A DNA stretch of 64,000 nucleotides from JBBQZP01 sp038207585 (lineage in GTDB: Bacteria; Pseudomonadota; Alphaproteobacteria; Rhodobacterales; Rhodobacteraceae): NCBI GenBank assembly GCA_038207585.1, contig JBBQZP010000002.1, positions 1 through 64,000 of the forward strand, written 5' to 3'. Numbering within the stretch: position 1 is the stretch's first letter; the number at the start of each line of letters is the position of its first letter. Shown here in pieces: positions 1 to 8,387 of the stretch. The translations under genes and the position numbers were made by a program. A model generated the notes under the pieces. It did not search any database and was not told where the DNA came from. It worked only from the letters and a program-made list of their open reading frames with translations.

Positions 1-195
1 CACGATGGGAACTGTCTCCAAGACCTTGGTGTGCGGGCTCGCGGTCGGAGCATGGGCGTTGACGATAGGACGGCTCAAGCCTTGGCGCGGGGCGTGGAGA
101 GGCTGGAGGAGACAGGCGCAGAAATGACCGATCCGCGATCACAGCGGATGCTTTCTGCGTCTTGCTCCGACTGGCACGAGTGGCTGCTTCTGTGA
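1..195 (+). CDS. Possible 3' end of a CDS cut by the window start
   Basis: Frame 1 is open from the first base to a TGA at 193-195, giving 64 codons without a start. The C-terminal part reads as a plausible amphipathic stretch rich in Ala, Arg and Glu (ALARGVERLEETGAEM). No family is recognised with confidence. It lies in a region of gene fragments, so it may be a remnant rather than the end of an intact gene. A short opposite-strand frame also exists here, so coding is uncertain. Confidence 0.25.
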   Translation, partial: HDGNCLQDLGVRARGRSMGVDDRTAQALARGVERLEETGAEMTDPRSQRMLSASCSDWHEWLLL

Positions 196-310
196 CACGG
201 CTCAAAAGCATGTGAACGACCTTCCATCGTCCGCATAGGGCCGATAACACAAGAAATCTGGCCCGACTTGGGGTTCACCGCTGTTTGGCGAAATCACACC
301 CAAACCCGCC

Positions 311-646
311 TCAGGGTGCCGCGCGATGCTCCAGCCGCAGACCGATCGGCCTGCTCAGGGGGAACCCCGCCCAGTAGGTATCGGCGGCGGTGGGCCTACC
401 CGCGTCATCACGATCGGCCACGTCATCCTCGGCCATCTCGACCAACGACAGATAGCGGTCCATTCCCGCATCCCCTTTTGGCATCCGGCCAAAGTAGGCG
501 GTGGTGAAATGCTGGGCGATCGTCTTTGATGACTTCGGACACCTGTAGGAAACGTCCGGGATCGCGAAGAAATGATTGAGGACTTGGAACGCGTTCCGGC
601 GACGTTCGTTGGGTACTTGTGTGGCGGGGCTTTCGGCACCGCGTCG
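311..646 (-). pseudogene. Gene fragment without a start codon, unknown family
   Basis: The minus strand is open for about 111 codons between an upstream TGA (647-649) and a TGA at 311-313. No start codon with a ribosome binding site is seen; the first Met lies far inside. The translation has protein-like composition, for example FQVLNHFFAIPDVSY and YLSLVEMAEDDVADRDDAGR. This suggests the C-terminal part of a gene that lost its 5' end next to the DJ-1 gene at 694. Overlapping frames on both strands look like shadows. The family is not recognised. Confidence 0.4.
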
Positions 647-693
647 TCAAGCTGAACGACTGAAACACAGTTATTTTGAAGGGATGCTTCCAC

Positions 694-1368
694 ATGAAAA
701 TCCTCATGGTTCTGACGTCGCATGACAAACTGGGCGATACGGGTAAGAAGACCGGCTTCTGGCTCGAGGAATTCGCCGCCCCCTATTTTGTCTTCAGGGA
801 CGCCGGCGCGCAGGTCACATTGGCCTCGCCAAAGGGTGGCCAGCCGCCGCTGGACCCCACCAGCGATGCCGAGGATGCCCAGACCGAGGCGACGAAACGC
901 TTCAAGGGTGACACGGCAGCCCAGCGCGATCTTGCACAGACGGCTGTGCTGTCCACCGTTTCGGCGGATGGGTTTGATGCCGTCTTCTACCCCGGCGGTC
1001 ACGGCCCGCTTTGGGATCTTGCCGAGGATGCCGACAGCATCGCGCTGATCGAAACCTTCGCGCGCACCAACCGCCCGGTTGGCGCAGTCTGCCACGCCCC
1101 TGCGGCGTTCAAGCATCCCAAGGGTGCAGATGGCAAACCGCTGGTGTTTGGCAAGACCGTGACTGGGTTCACCAATACCGAGGAGGAAGGCGTGGGCCTG
1201 ACCAAGGTTGTCCCCTTTCTGGTCGAGGACATGCTGAAAGCAAATGGCGGCACCTATCAAAAGGGCGCAGACTGGGCATCGTTCGTGGTGATCGACGGCA
1301 AGCTGGTCACCGGTCAGAATCCGGCGTCTTCGGAAGAAGCGGCGCGAAAGCTGCTCAGCCTGCTTTGA
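694..1368 (+). CDS. Type 1 glutamine amidotransferase domain protein (DJ-1/PfpI family)
   Basis: The product is 224 aa and belongs to the DJ-1/PfpI superfamily, close to Hsp31/YhbO-like proteins. Family members are cytosolic and are reported as glyoxalases, deglycases or chaperones. The nucleophile elbow is visible as GAVCHAPAAF with Cys133 followed by His134. The acidic partner region is FWLEEFAAP (Glu25/26), and YPGGHGPLWDL forms the loop near the active site. The start at 694 is chosen because AAGGGA (679-684) sits 9 nt upstream; an earlier TTG at 676 has no usable site. It is flanked by gene fragments, so it is an isolated gene in the accessory region. The exact substrate cannot be read from sequence. 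Confidence 0.85.
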   Translation: MKILMVLTSHDKLGDTGKKTGFWLEEFAAPYFVFRDAGAQVTLASPKGGQPPLDPTSDAEDAQTEATKRFKGDTAAQRDLAQTAVLSTVSADGFDAVFYPGGHGPLWDLAEDADSIALIETFARTNRPVGAVCHAPAAFKHPKGADGKPLVFGKTVTGFTNTEEEGVGLTKVVPFLVEDMLKANGGTYQKGADWASFVVIDGKLVTGQNPASSEEAARKLLSLL

Positions 1369-1557
1369 CCCGGCCCGTCCCAGCAGTTCTGTCACGACCT
1401 GCGTTCGCGACATTCCAGAAATTTCCAGATGGTCGACGGATCTCCATGCCGGCAAAGACCATCGCAGCGTGGCGTCCCGGCTTCATGGGTCCGTTTGTTT
1501 CGCAGGTTGCTGTGCTATCGGCCTTTTGTTTTGTTCCGGAAATTCAGACGTTATTTC

Positions 1558-1871
1558 GTGACCGAGCCAGAGACCTTCTCGCCCAAGGCATTGCTGCCGT
1601 TCATACTCCTCGCTGCCTTGGCATTTCTGGTTGCAGGGGCGGTCTGGTGGGCAACGCCCCGATGTCGGGCGAGATTTCCGCCCGTCTTATCGAACCCGGC
1701 GAGAATATCGGCCCCGGCACGCCGCTGTTCACCATCGTCGATCTGGACAGCGCGTGGTTCACCTTCAACCTGCGCGAGGATCTGTTGGCGGGTTTGATTG
1801 TCGGCGACAGCCTTCGGGTGCGGGTCCCGATCCTGTGCGATCTTTTGATGATGCGTCGCACATTGGCGTGA
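1558..1871 (+). pseudogene. Remnant of an HlyD-family membrane fusion protein
   Basis: Two pieces of one HlyD/EmrA-like periplasmic adaptor lie in adjacent frames. From a GTG at 1558 one frame encodes an N-terminal membrane anchor (PFILLAALAFLVAGAVWWAT). Around 1650 the homology moves to another frame, which reads MSGEISARLIEPGENIGPG and FTIVDLDSAWFTFNLRED, the barrel-sandwich and beta-barrel part near the C-terminus of such proteins. The central coiled-coil hairpin is missing. An internal deletion plus frameshift best explains this. An intact adaptor is usually over 300 aa. It may once have partnered a transporter in this island. Confidence 0.7.
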
Positions 1872-1973
1872 AGATGTTGAACTTGCGGAACTTTCGCCAG
1901 CGGCTGCCGTTCTTTGATTGTCGGTCCGGGCGCTTGACTTGGTTTGGCCAACCTAACGCTCAGGAGTCGACCA

Positions 1974-3026
1974 ATGAAACACGATGTCGGTTTTTTGTCA
2001 GTGGCCACGGCAATTCCGCCGCATGCTATTTCGCAACGGGATGCTGCCTCTGCCGCGCATCAGGGATTTGCTGCAAGATTTCCGGATTTCGAGCGGTTGG
2101 TAAAGGTCTTCGACACGTCGATGATTCAGAAGCGCCATCTGGTGCGGCCGCTGGAGTGGTACTTCGAGCCGTTAGGCTGGGAAGAGCGCAACACCGCCTA
2201 TCTTGACGGTGCGACCCGCCTTTTCGTCGATGCGGCCCAGGCGGCTTTGGACCGGGCAGGTGTTCTTGCAGCGGAAATTGATTGTGTTGTCACCGTCTCA
2301 TCCACAGGCATCGCGACGCCCAGCTTAGACGCGCGGGCTGCGTCAGAAATGGGATTCCGGCCTGATATCGAGCGGATCCCAGTCTTCGGCCTTGGCTGTG
2401 CTGGAGGTGTTGCAGGGGTCGCCATCGGGGCAAAAATGGCGCGTGCCGCGCTAGGGTCCAAAGTGCTGGTTGTGGCGGTGGAGCTCTGCTCGGTCGCCTT
2501 CAGAATGGACAAGCTGACAAAAGAGAACATCGTCGCGACCGCCCTTTTCGCAGACGGTGCGGCGGCCTGCGTTCTGGGTGCCGGTCGCGACCTGTTGGCC
2601 ACTTTGGAGATGTCCGGTCAGCATACATGGCCAGACACGTTGAATATTATGGGTTGGGATGTGGACTCAACCGGCCTTGGCGTGATCTTTGACCGTGCAA
2701 TTCCGCCTTTCGCCGAAGAACATCTCGGCAGTGCGGTTGACGCAATCTTGCAACGCGCGGGCATACCTCAAACGGCGGTCGACAGGTTCATTTGCCATCC
2801 TGGCGGTGCAAAAGTCATCACAGCACTCGAACGGGCGTTGCAGATCGGCCAAGGTGCGCTGGACCATGAACGCGCCATCTTGGCAGACTACGGCAACATG
2901 TCAGCGCCAACCGTTCTTTGTGTTCTGGAACGGGCTATCCAGAGTGGCTTACCGCCACGCTCAATCCTGACCGCCCTGGGACCGGGCTTTACAGTAAACT
3001 GCGTGTCGCTGCAGGCCGCATCATGA
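1974..3026 (+). CDS. Type III polyketide synthase (chalcone/stilbene synthase family)
   Basis: The product is 350 aa, the usual length for homodimeric type III PKSs, which extend a CoA-linked starter with malonyl-CoA and cyclise the chain to pyrones, resorcinols or phloroglucinols. The catalytic triad is visible: Cys142 in GLGCAGG, His275 in FICHPGGAK and Asn308 in GNMSAPT. The start at 1974 has AGGAG (1962-1966) 7 nt upstream. The stop overlaps the start of the methyltransferase-like gene at 3023 (ATGA), and an exporter follows, so the three form one operon. A PKS next to an ICMT-like enzyme resembles the Bacillus bpsA-bpsB alkylpyrone pair, which suggests an alkylpyrone or alkylresorcinol product. 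Starter and chain length are not predictable here. Confidence 0.93.
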   Translation: MKHDVGFLSVATAIPPHAISQRDAASAAHQGFAARFPDFERLVKVFDTSMIQKRHLVRPLEWYFEPLGWEERNTAYLDGATRLFVDAAQAALDRAGVLAAEIDCVVTVSSTGIATPSLDARAASEMGFRPDIERIPVFGLGCAGGVAGVAIGAKMARAALGSKVLVVAVELCSVAFRMDKLTKENIVATALFADGAAACVLGAGRDLLATLEMSGQHTWPDTLNIMGWDVDSTGLGVIFDRAIPPFAEEHLGSAVDAILQRAGIPQTAVDRFICHPGGAKVITALERALQIGQGALDHERAILADYGNMSAPTVLCVLERAIQSGLPPRSILTALGPGFTVNCVSLQAAS

Positions 3027-3523
3027 GCGCTGCTGTTTGGCTTATTGCCGCGGTGACGCTGGAACGTTTGGCCGAATTATGGCTTGCCCGGCGGAACACG
3101 GCACGGCTTATCGCGCGCGGGGCTTATGAGGTCGCACCTGATCATTATCCGCTGATCGTGGCGATGCATGCCCTTTGGCTGGGCGCGCTATGGGTGTTCG
3201 GATGGTCATCAGAAGTGCAGCCGGTCTGGCTGGCCGTCTTTGCATTGCTGCAGTTGCTGCGGTTTTGGGTTCTGGGTTCGCTCGGTTCACGTTGGACCAC
3301 GCGCATCCTCATCTTGCCAGGGGCAACACTGGTCGCGAAAGGCCCATACCGGTTCGTTTCGCATCCCAACTATCTTGTGGTTGTCGGGGAAATTCTGGTC
3401 CTGCCGCTGTGCCTTGGTCTGCCATGGGTCGCTTTGATCTTTACTATTCTGAACGCGGCCGTTCTTGCCATCCGCATCCGCGCTGAAAACCTTGGCCTCA
3501 GGGCGCCGTCGTATGGTCTCTGA
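3023..3523 (+). CDS. Isoprenylcysteine carboxyl methyltransferase (ICMT)-like membrane protein
   Basis: The product is 166 aa with about four or five hydrophobic segments and the ICMT/PEMT C-terminal signature KGPYRFVSHPNYLVVVGE followed by RIRAENLGL, which forms the SAM-binding part in the family. The start ATG at 3023 overlaps the PKS stop by 4 nt. The 3' end overlaps the exporter start by 11 nt. In Bacillus the equivalent BpsB methylates alkylpyrones made by BpsA. By analogy this enzyme probably O-methylates the polyketide in the membrane. A protein-methylating role is less likely given the context. Confidence 0.85.
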   Translation: MSAAVWLIAAVTLERLAELWLARRNTARLIARGAYEVAPDHYPLIVAMHALWLGALWVFGWSSEVQPVWLAVFALLQLLRFWVLGSLGSRWTTRILILPGATLVAKGPYRFVSHPNYLVVVGEILVLPLCLGLPWVALIFTILNAAVLAIRIRAENLGLRAPSYGL

Positions 3524-5069
3524 TGCTGGTCACTTCGTACCCATGCCGGCCAAGGTCTGGATCGGGTTTGCGGCGATGTGCGTCGGCATGTTCATGGCAA
3601 TTCTGGATGTTCAGATCGTCGTCACGTCACTGCCGAACATTCAGGCAGCGCTGAACATTGCACCTGATCAGATGAGCTGGGTTCAGACGGCCTATCTGAT
3701 CGCCGAGGTCATTGCCATTCCGCTGACCGGCTTTTTCATTCGGACGTTGGGAATGCGCCGTCTGTTTATCGCGGCGATTTCGCTTTTCACCGCAACTTCA
3801 ATAGGTTGTGCTGCCAGCCAGAATTTTGAACAGCTGATCGCGTTGCGAGTGGTTCAGGGGCTTGCCGGTGGCGTGTTGATCCCGGCGGTGTTCGCTGCGG
3901 TGTTCCTGATGTTTCCACAGCGTCACCAAGGGCTTGCGACAACCATTGCTGGCGTTCTGGCCGTGTTGGCCCCAACAGTCGGCCCGATTGCAGGCGGATA
4001 CATCACCAGCACCTTTTCTTGGCATTGGCTATTCCTTATCAACGTCATTCCCGGCTTGGTGGCCGTCACGATCTGTGCATTTACCTTGCCGAAAGCGTTT
4101 GTCGCTTCAGGCGGATTGCGCCAACTGGACGTGCTAGCGCTTGCTGGACTTGCTCTGGCCCTAGCGACCTTCGAGATTGCACTGAAGGACGCGCCGGGTC
4201 GCGGTTGGCTCGACCCGCTGGTGCTTGGCCTTTTTGCCGTCAGCCTCGCCGCAGGCGGGGCTTTTGTGAGACGCAGCCTCTCGCGTGCAGCACCCGTCGT
4301 CGATCTGACCAATTTTGCTGACCGCAACTTTGCGGTCGGCTGCGTGCTCAGTTTTGTGCTGGGCATTGGGCTCTTTGGGTCGGTTTATCTGATGCCGGTC
4401 TTTCTGGCTTTCGTGCGCGCTCATGATGCGCTTGAGATCGGGACGATCATGCTGGTCACAGGTGCCGCGCAACTGCTCATCGCGCCGGTGGCTGTTGCCC
4501 TTGAACCCCGTGTCGATGCGCGGCTTTTGACGGCATTCGGGTTTTTGATGTTTGCCGGCGGATTGGGCCTAAGCGCCATCCAGACGCCCGCGACCGACTT
4601 CTCCCAAATGTTCTGGCCGCAGGTGACGCGCGGGTTGGCGATCATGTTCTGCCTTTTGCCGCCGACCCGGCTGGCGCTTGGCCATATCGCACTGGCGCGT
4701 GTGCCGGATGCAAGCGGGCTATTCAACTTGATGCGAAATCTTGGAGGCGCCATTGGATTGGCGCTGATCGATACCGTAATCTATGGACGCGCGCCCGGCC
4801 ATTCCGCCGACCTGATCGCGCGCCTGTCCGAAGGTGATGCCGCAACCGCCGCCTTTCTTGGCATCCCGCCCGCTCAAATGGCTCTACTTCCCGCAGGTTC
4901 AATTGACCCGGCCTTGATGGGTGTGGTGCAACCCCTGATCGAAAAGGCCGCCCTGACGATGGCGATCAATGATGCGTGGGCGTTGACTGCACTGATTACC
5001 TTGACGGCTGTGCTGCTTGTGCCTTTCGCGAAGCCCACACCGAAGGCCGCTGCTTCAGCCGACTCTTAA
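3513..5069 (+). CDS. MFS transporter, DHA2 (EmrB/QacA-like) drug:H+ antiporter family
   Basis: The product is 518 aa and has about 14 hydrophobic segments, as expected for DHA2 exporters. The N-terminal part carries the family signature LDVQIVVTSLPNIQAALN in TM1 and GLAGGVLIPAVFAAVFLMFP around TM4. The ATG at 3513 lies 8 nt before the end of the methyltransferase gene, so translation is coupled. EmrB-like transporters often work with an EmrA/HlyD adaptor. The only adaptor sequence nearby is the broken one at 1558-1871, which might be a lost partner. The likely job is export of the methylated polyketide or self-resistance. Specificity is inferred from context only. Confidence 0.9.
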   Translation: MVSDAGHFVPMPAKVWIGFAAMCVGMFMAILDVQIVVTSLPNIQAALNIAPDQMSWVQTAYLIAEVIAIPLTGFFIRTLGMRRLFIAAISLFTATSIGCAASQNFEQLIALRVVQGLAGGVLIPAVFAAVFLMFPQRHQGLATTIAGVLAVLAPTVGPIAGGYITSTFSWHWLFLINVIPGLVAVTICAFTLPKAFVASGGLRQLDVLALAGLALALATFEIALKDAPGRGWLDPLVLGLFAVSLAAGGAFVRRSLSRAAPVVDLTNFADRNFAVGCVLSFVLGIGLFGSVYLMPVFLAFVRAHDALEIGTIMLVTGAAQLLIAPVAVALEPRVDARLLTAFGFLMFAGGLGLSAIQTPATDFSQMFWPQVTRGLAIMFCLLPPTRLALGHIALARVPDASGLFNLMRNLGGAIGLALIDTVIYGRAPGHSADLIARLSEGDAATAAFLGIPPAQMALLPAGSIDPALMGVVQPLIEKAALTMAINDAWALTALITLTAVLLVPFAKPTPKAAASADS

Positions 5070-5622
5070 CCGGCCATTGTCCCACTTTCTGTCGGTATTG
5101 GCCGCTGGAAAGCTTACGGTCACAGCCCTGAGGCGAAGCCCCGCCCCGCCGCCATCGCCGCCCGAACCGCCATCTCCACTATGAGTCAAAACGCACCTTC
5201 CAGAGCCGTGGCCAAGGCTGCTAGTCTATGGAGCGTCCGTCAAAGGGTATTTCGTGGTATTAAGAGCGGCAGCTTCGTCCGCATCGGCGACATTCGCTGG
5301 CGGGGAAATGCTGCGGCAAGCCTGGCTGTCCGGTTTGGGGGAGCTGCGCCGCAGCGCGAAAAGGTGGTTGAGTGTCGGCTATGGGCCGAAAGCCCCGCCG
5401 TTGACGCAAGGATTTGATCAAGAACGATGAGGCCTAATTGTCCCGTGAACCTAAAAGCGCACCCTCCTATCGGTAAAATTTGCAAAAGGGCCAGCGCTTG
5501 GCAGATCTAGGCTGGACTTCACTGGCCAGCAGAGCGCTGTTGTGAGCACTGCCCGGCGCCGTTCGGGCTTGCTTCGGTACGAGGCGCGGCAGTTCGCCGG
5601 GCCGGATGATCCGGAGCACATC
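5070..5622. other. Gene-free stretch between the PKS operon and the recombinase module
   Basis: About 550 bases without a convincing gene. Short frames of 60-110 codons occur on both strands, but they are rich in Arg, Ser and Pro, lack clear ribosome binding sites and match no family I recognise. The stretch probably contains the upstream region of the DUF3489 gene and decayed mobile-element DNA. Confidence 0.5.
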
Positions 5623-6183
5623 ATGACACGACCCAGCAAACTGACAATCGGGATTGCGGAGAACGCCATCCCGCCGGCGATCGCGCCCAGGCGCGTCAAC
5701 GACGCCAGCGAGATCAACGACCCGCCCACACCAAGTCATGTAACCGACGGGGTTATGCGCCCCGAACCGCTCGCCGCCACCAATGCCGATGCCGCCACCC
5801 ATGCCGACCAATCTTCCGAGACTTCGCCCCAGTCAAACCCTCCACGCCAGACCAAGGCGGCTTTCCTGCGCGAACGGCTGGGCGAGCCTCGCGGCGCATC
5901 AATGGCGGCCCTGATGGAAATGACCGGCTGGCAGGCACATACGGTGCGTGCCGCTTTGAGCGGGTTACGCAAGGCCGGTGTGACCATCACCCGCCGCACA
6001 GAGGGAGAGGACACGATCTACGAGATCGCGCGCGTGGGACCTGCCGCGTCCGATGGGGGTGAGGGTCCGACACCGGATGCGGCAGATCGTTCAACCATGG
6101 TTCTGTTGGACAGCGATACTGCCGCAGATGCGGATGCTACCGAAGCCGCCACCGCCATGACCGTCGGGGTGCAGAGCACATGA
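5623..6183 (+). CDS. DUF3489 domain-containing protein
   Basis: The product is about 186 aa from the ATG at 5623; a longer frame opens at 5542, but its N-terminus looks untranslated. Residues about 1-75 are low-complexity, rich in Ala, Pro and Asp. Residues about 80-140 form the DUF3489 winged-helix-like domain (SMAALMEMTGWQAHTVRAAL, then LRKAGVTITRR), typical of DNA-binding folds. The stop overlaps the start of the DUF2924 gene by 4 nt. Genes of this type precede DUF2924 and serine recombinase genes in many alphaproteobacteria. It is probably an accessory or regulatory DNA-binding protein of the element. The exact role is unknown. Confidence 0.85.
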   Translation: MTRPSKLTIGIAENAIPPAIAPRRVNDASEINDPPTPSHVTDGVMRPEPLAATNADAATHADQSSETSPQSNPPRQTKAAFLRERLGEPRGASMAALMEMTGWQAHTVRAALSGLRKAGVTITRRTEGEDTIYEIARVGPAASDGGEGPTPDAADRSTMVLLDSDTAADADATEAATAMTVGVQST

Positions 6184-6650
6184 CCTCGCTCATCGAACTC
6201 GACACCATGGACCGGGCAGCTCTGGCAAACCTCTGGTCAAACCTCTTGGGCGGTGACGTGCCCGCCAACATGAGCCAGCCGATGCAGCGGCGGTTCCTTG
6301 CCTTCGAGGTACAAGCGCAGGCCGAGGGTGGCTTGCCTGCCACCCTTCGGGCCCGGATCGACCGGATTGCGGCAGGGCAAGAGCGCAAGCCCTCACCCAC
6401 GCTGCAGCCCGGCGCACGGCTCTTGCGGGAATGGAATGGCACCACCCATGTCGTCGATGTTTTGCCCGATGGCTTTCTGTGGAACGGCAGTCGCCATCAC
6501 TCGCTTTCCGTCATTGCTCGTACCATCACCGGCGCGCGATGGTCCGGTCCACGGTTCTTCGGATTGGTTGTCGCGGCGAAAGAAGCAGGCGTATCTCGGA
6601 AGGGCAAGACGCGAGCGCCCGGATCTCATCATAAGGACCGTGCCGCATGA
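6180..6650 (+). CDS. DUF2924 domain-containing protein
   Basis: The product is 156 aa and matches the DUF2924 pattern: an N-terminal LANLWSNLLGGDVPANMS segment, a central helical stretch, and the conserved C-terminal core GARLLREWNGTTHVVDVL followed by WNGSRHHSLSVIARTITGA and WSGPRFFGL. It overlaps the upstream DUF3489 stop and the downstream recombinase start by 4 nt each, so the three proteins are made together. The family is almost always found beside large serine recombinases of phage or integrative elements. Its molecular role is not established; a recombination cofactor is an inference. Confidence 0.9.
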   Translation: MTSLIELDTMDRAALANLWSNLLGGDVPANMSQPMQRRFLAFEVQAQAEGGLPATLRARIDRIAAGQERKPSPTLQPGARLLREWNGTTHVVDVLPDGFLWNGSRHHSLSVIARTITGARWSGPRFFGLVVAAKEAGVSRKGKTRAPGSHHKDRAA

Positions 6651-8308
6651 CCCAAAAGCCCGCGATCCGCTGCGCCATTTACACCCGCAAGTCGACCGAC
6701 GAGGGTCTTGATCAGGCGTTCAATTCCCTCGATGCGCAACATGAGGCCTGTGCCGCCTATATCGCCAGCCAGCGCCATGAAGGCTGGAAGCTTGCGCCCG
6801 ACCGCTTTGACGACGGCGGGCTCTCGGGCGGCACCCTCGAGCGCCCCGCCCTGCAGCGACTTCTGACCGAGATCGACGCCGGGCGCATCGGCATGGTCGT
6901 CGTCTACAAGATCGACCGGCTCACCCGGTCGCTGGCCGACTTCGGGCGTCTCGTCGAGCGGCTGGATGCGAAGGGCTGTTCCTTCGTCTCGGTCACGCAG
7001 GCCTTCAACACCGCCACCTCGATGGGGCGCCTGACGTTGAACGTGCTTTTGTCCTTCGCCCAGTTCGAGCGCGAGGTCACCGCCGAGCGGATCCGTGACA
7101 AGATCGCCGCCTCCAAGAAGAAGGGCCTCTGGATGGGCGGCACCCTGCCGCTCGGCTATGACCGGAATTCCGATCCGCACGTGCGCGAACTGGTGGTCCA
7201 TGCCGCCGAGGCCGAGGTCGTCGGGCGGCTCTTCGCGCTTTACGCGGACCTTGGCAATCTGCGGCTCGTCGAGATCGAAGCGGAGCGTCTGGGCCTGCGC
7301 CCCAAATTCGTGGTCACGCCGGCGGGCCGTACCCGCGGCAAGTCCCCCTTCACCCGTGGCCAGTTGCATTACTTTCTCACCAACCCGGTCTATATCGGAC
7401 GCATCCGGCACAAGGCACTGAGCTACCCCGGTCAGCATCCCGCAATCATCGACAATCAACTCTGGGAGATGGTGCAGGCAAAGCTTCTCGCCGCCAGCGC
7501 ACGCCCCCGAGGCCGCAGGGCGTCCGCTGTCGACGCCCGGATCCTCACTGGCAAACTGCGCGATGAGACCGGCGATCATCTGACCCCGACCCACACGAAA
7601 CGCCGTGGTCGACGCTTTGCGTATTACATCTCAAATCGCCTGATTGCGGGTGGCACCGATCCGTCCGGTTGGCGCCTGCCTTCCGATGCACTGGAAGCAT
7701 GTCTGCGTCAGATCATTGCCGGGCATCTGCGCAGGTCGGCCGAGGGGCATTTGCTGCTGGCAGAGCCCGATGCACGCGGTGCTGCAGATCTTGTTCAACG
7801 CGCCATGACACTCGCCGAGCGGATTGGGGCTGAGCCGGACCTGATCGGCAATATCCTTGCATCCGGCACTATGACGCGGGGCGAACTGCACCTGCAGCTT
7901 GTTCCCTCCCTAATCGCCGCTGCACTCGATGTGCCCGCAGCAACCCTGTCCGATCAATTGCTCCGCTTCTCTGGCCCCTTTGCCTTGCGGCGCCGGGGCG
8001 TTGAGGCCCGAATCATCGCGGGTGAACGCGTCCCCTCTGCGGACCTGGTGCTGCAGCGCACTCTGGCCGAAGCGCATCATTGGGCTCGGGCGTTGCGCGC
8101 AGGCACACCGCTCACCGAGATCGCCCGCACGACCGGGCATTCCGAACCCTACATCCGCACCCGCATCCCCCTGGCCTTCCTCGCCCCCAAGCTGCAGGCC
8201 GCAATCCTCGACGGTCGTCAGCCCGCCGACCTGTCTCTTGCCAGGCTCATCCGCGATGGCATCCCGATGGGCTGGAGCGAACAGGCCCTGCTCTTCGGGG
8301 AAGCCTGA
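6647..8308 (+). CDS. Large serine recombinase (resolvase/integrase family)
   Basis: The product is 553 aa. The N-terminal resolvase domain (about 1-150) has the catalytic Ser16 in IYTRKSTDEG and the motifs DDGGLSGGTLERPALQRLL and VVYKIDRLTRSLADF. A recombinase domain (about 160-290) follows, then a beta-ribbon-like region (LTGKLRDETGDHLTPTH) and a long C-terminal DNA-binding part. The beta-ribbon lacks the cysteine pairs of classical zinc-ribbon integrases, a trait I associate with the DUF2924-linked branch. It is the last gene of a coupled three-gene module and lies 436 bp from the CCA end of tRNA-Ser. It probably integrates or excises a mobile element. Confidence 0.93.
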   Translation: MTQKPAIRCAIYTRKSTDEGLDQAFNSLDAQHEACAAYIASQRHEGWKLAPDRFDDGGLSGGTLERPALQRLLTEIDAGRIGMVVVYKIDRLTRSLADFGRLVERLDAKGCSFVSVTQAFNTATSMGRLTLNVLLSFAQFEREVTAERIRDKIAASKKKGLWMGGTLPLGYDRNSDPHVRELVVHAAEAEVVGRLFALYADLGNLRLVEIEAERLGLRPKFVVTPAGRTRGKSPFTRGQLHYFLTNPVYIGRIRHKALSYPGQHPAIIDNQLWEMVQAKLLAASARPRGRRASAVDARILTGKLRDETGDHLTPTHTKRRGRRFAYYISNRLIAGGTDPSGWRLPSDALEACLRQIIAGHLRRSAEGHLLLAEPDARGAADLVQRAMTLAERIGAEPDLIGNILASGTMTRGELHLQLVPSLIAAALDVPAATLSDQLLRFSGPFALRRRGVEARIIAGERVPSADLVLQRTLAEAHHWARALRAGTPLTEIARTTGHSEPYIRTRIPLAFLAPKLQAAILDGRQPADLSLARLIRDGIPMGWSEQALLFGEA

Positions 8309-8387
8309 TACGCGGCCCAAGCTGAAATTGCGCGCTGAGGACAGCATCTCTCCCACAAGCATCGCCGCCAAAACCGCAAATGGCCGC

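Noticed and set aside
355..1455. 366-codon minus-strand frame over the DJ-1 gene
   Set aside because: It is antisense to the well-supported DJ-1/PfpI gene, has no recognisable domain and arises from high-GC codon bias.
5181..5417. 78-codon plus-strand frame
   Set aside because: No ribosome binding site or domain; likely chance.
6647..8308. Decayed zinc ribbon in the recombinase
   Set aside because: The frame is intact with all catalytic motifs; lack of cysteines appears typical of this branch.
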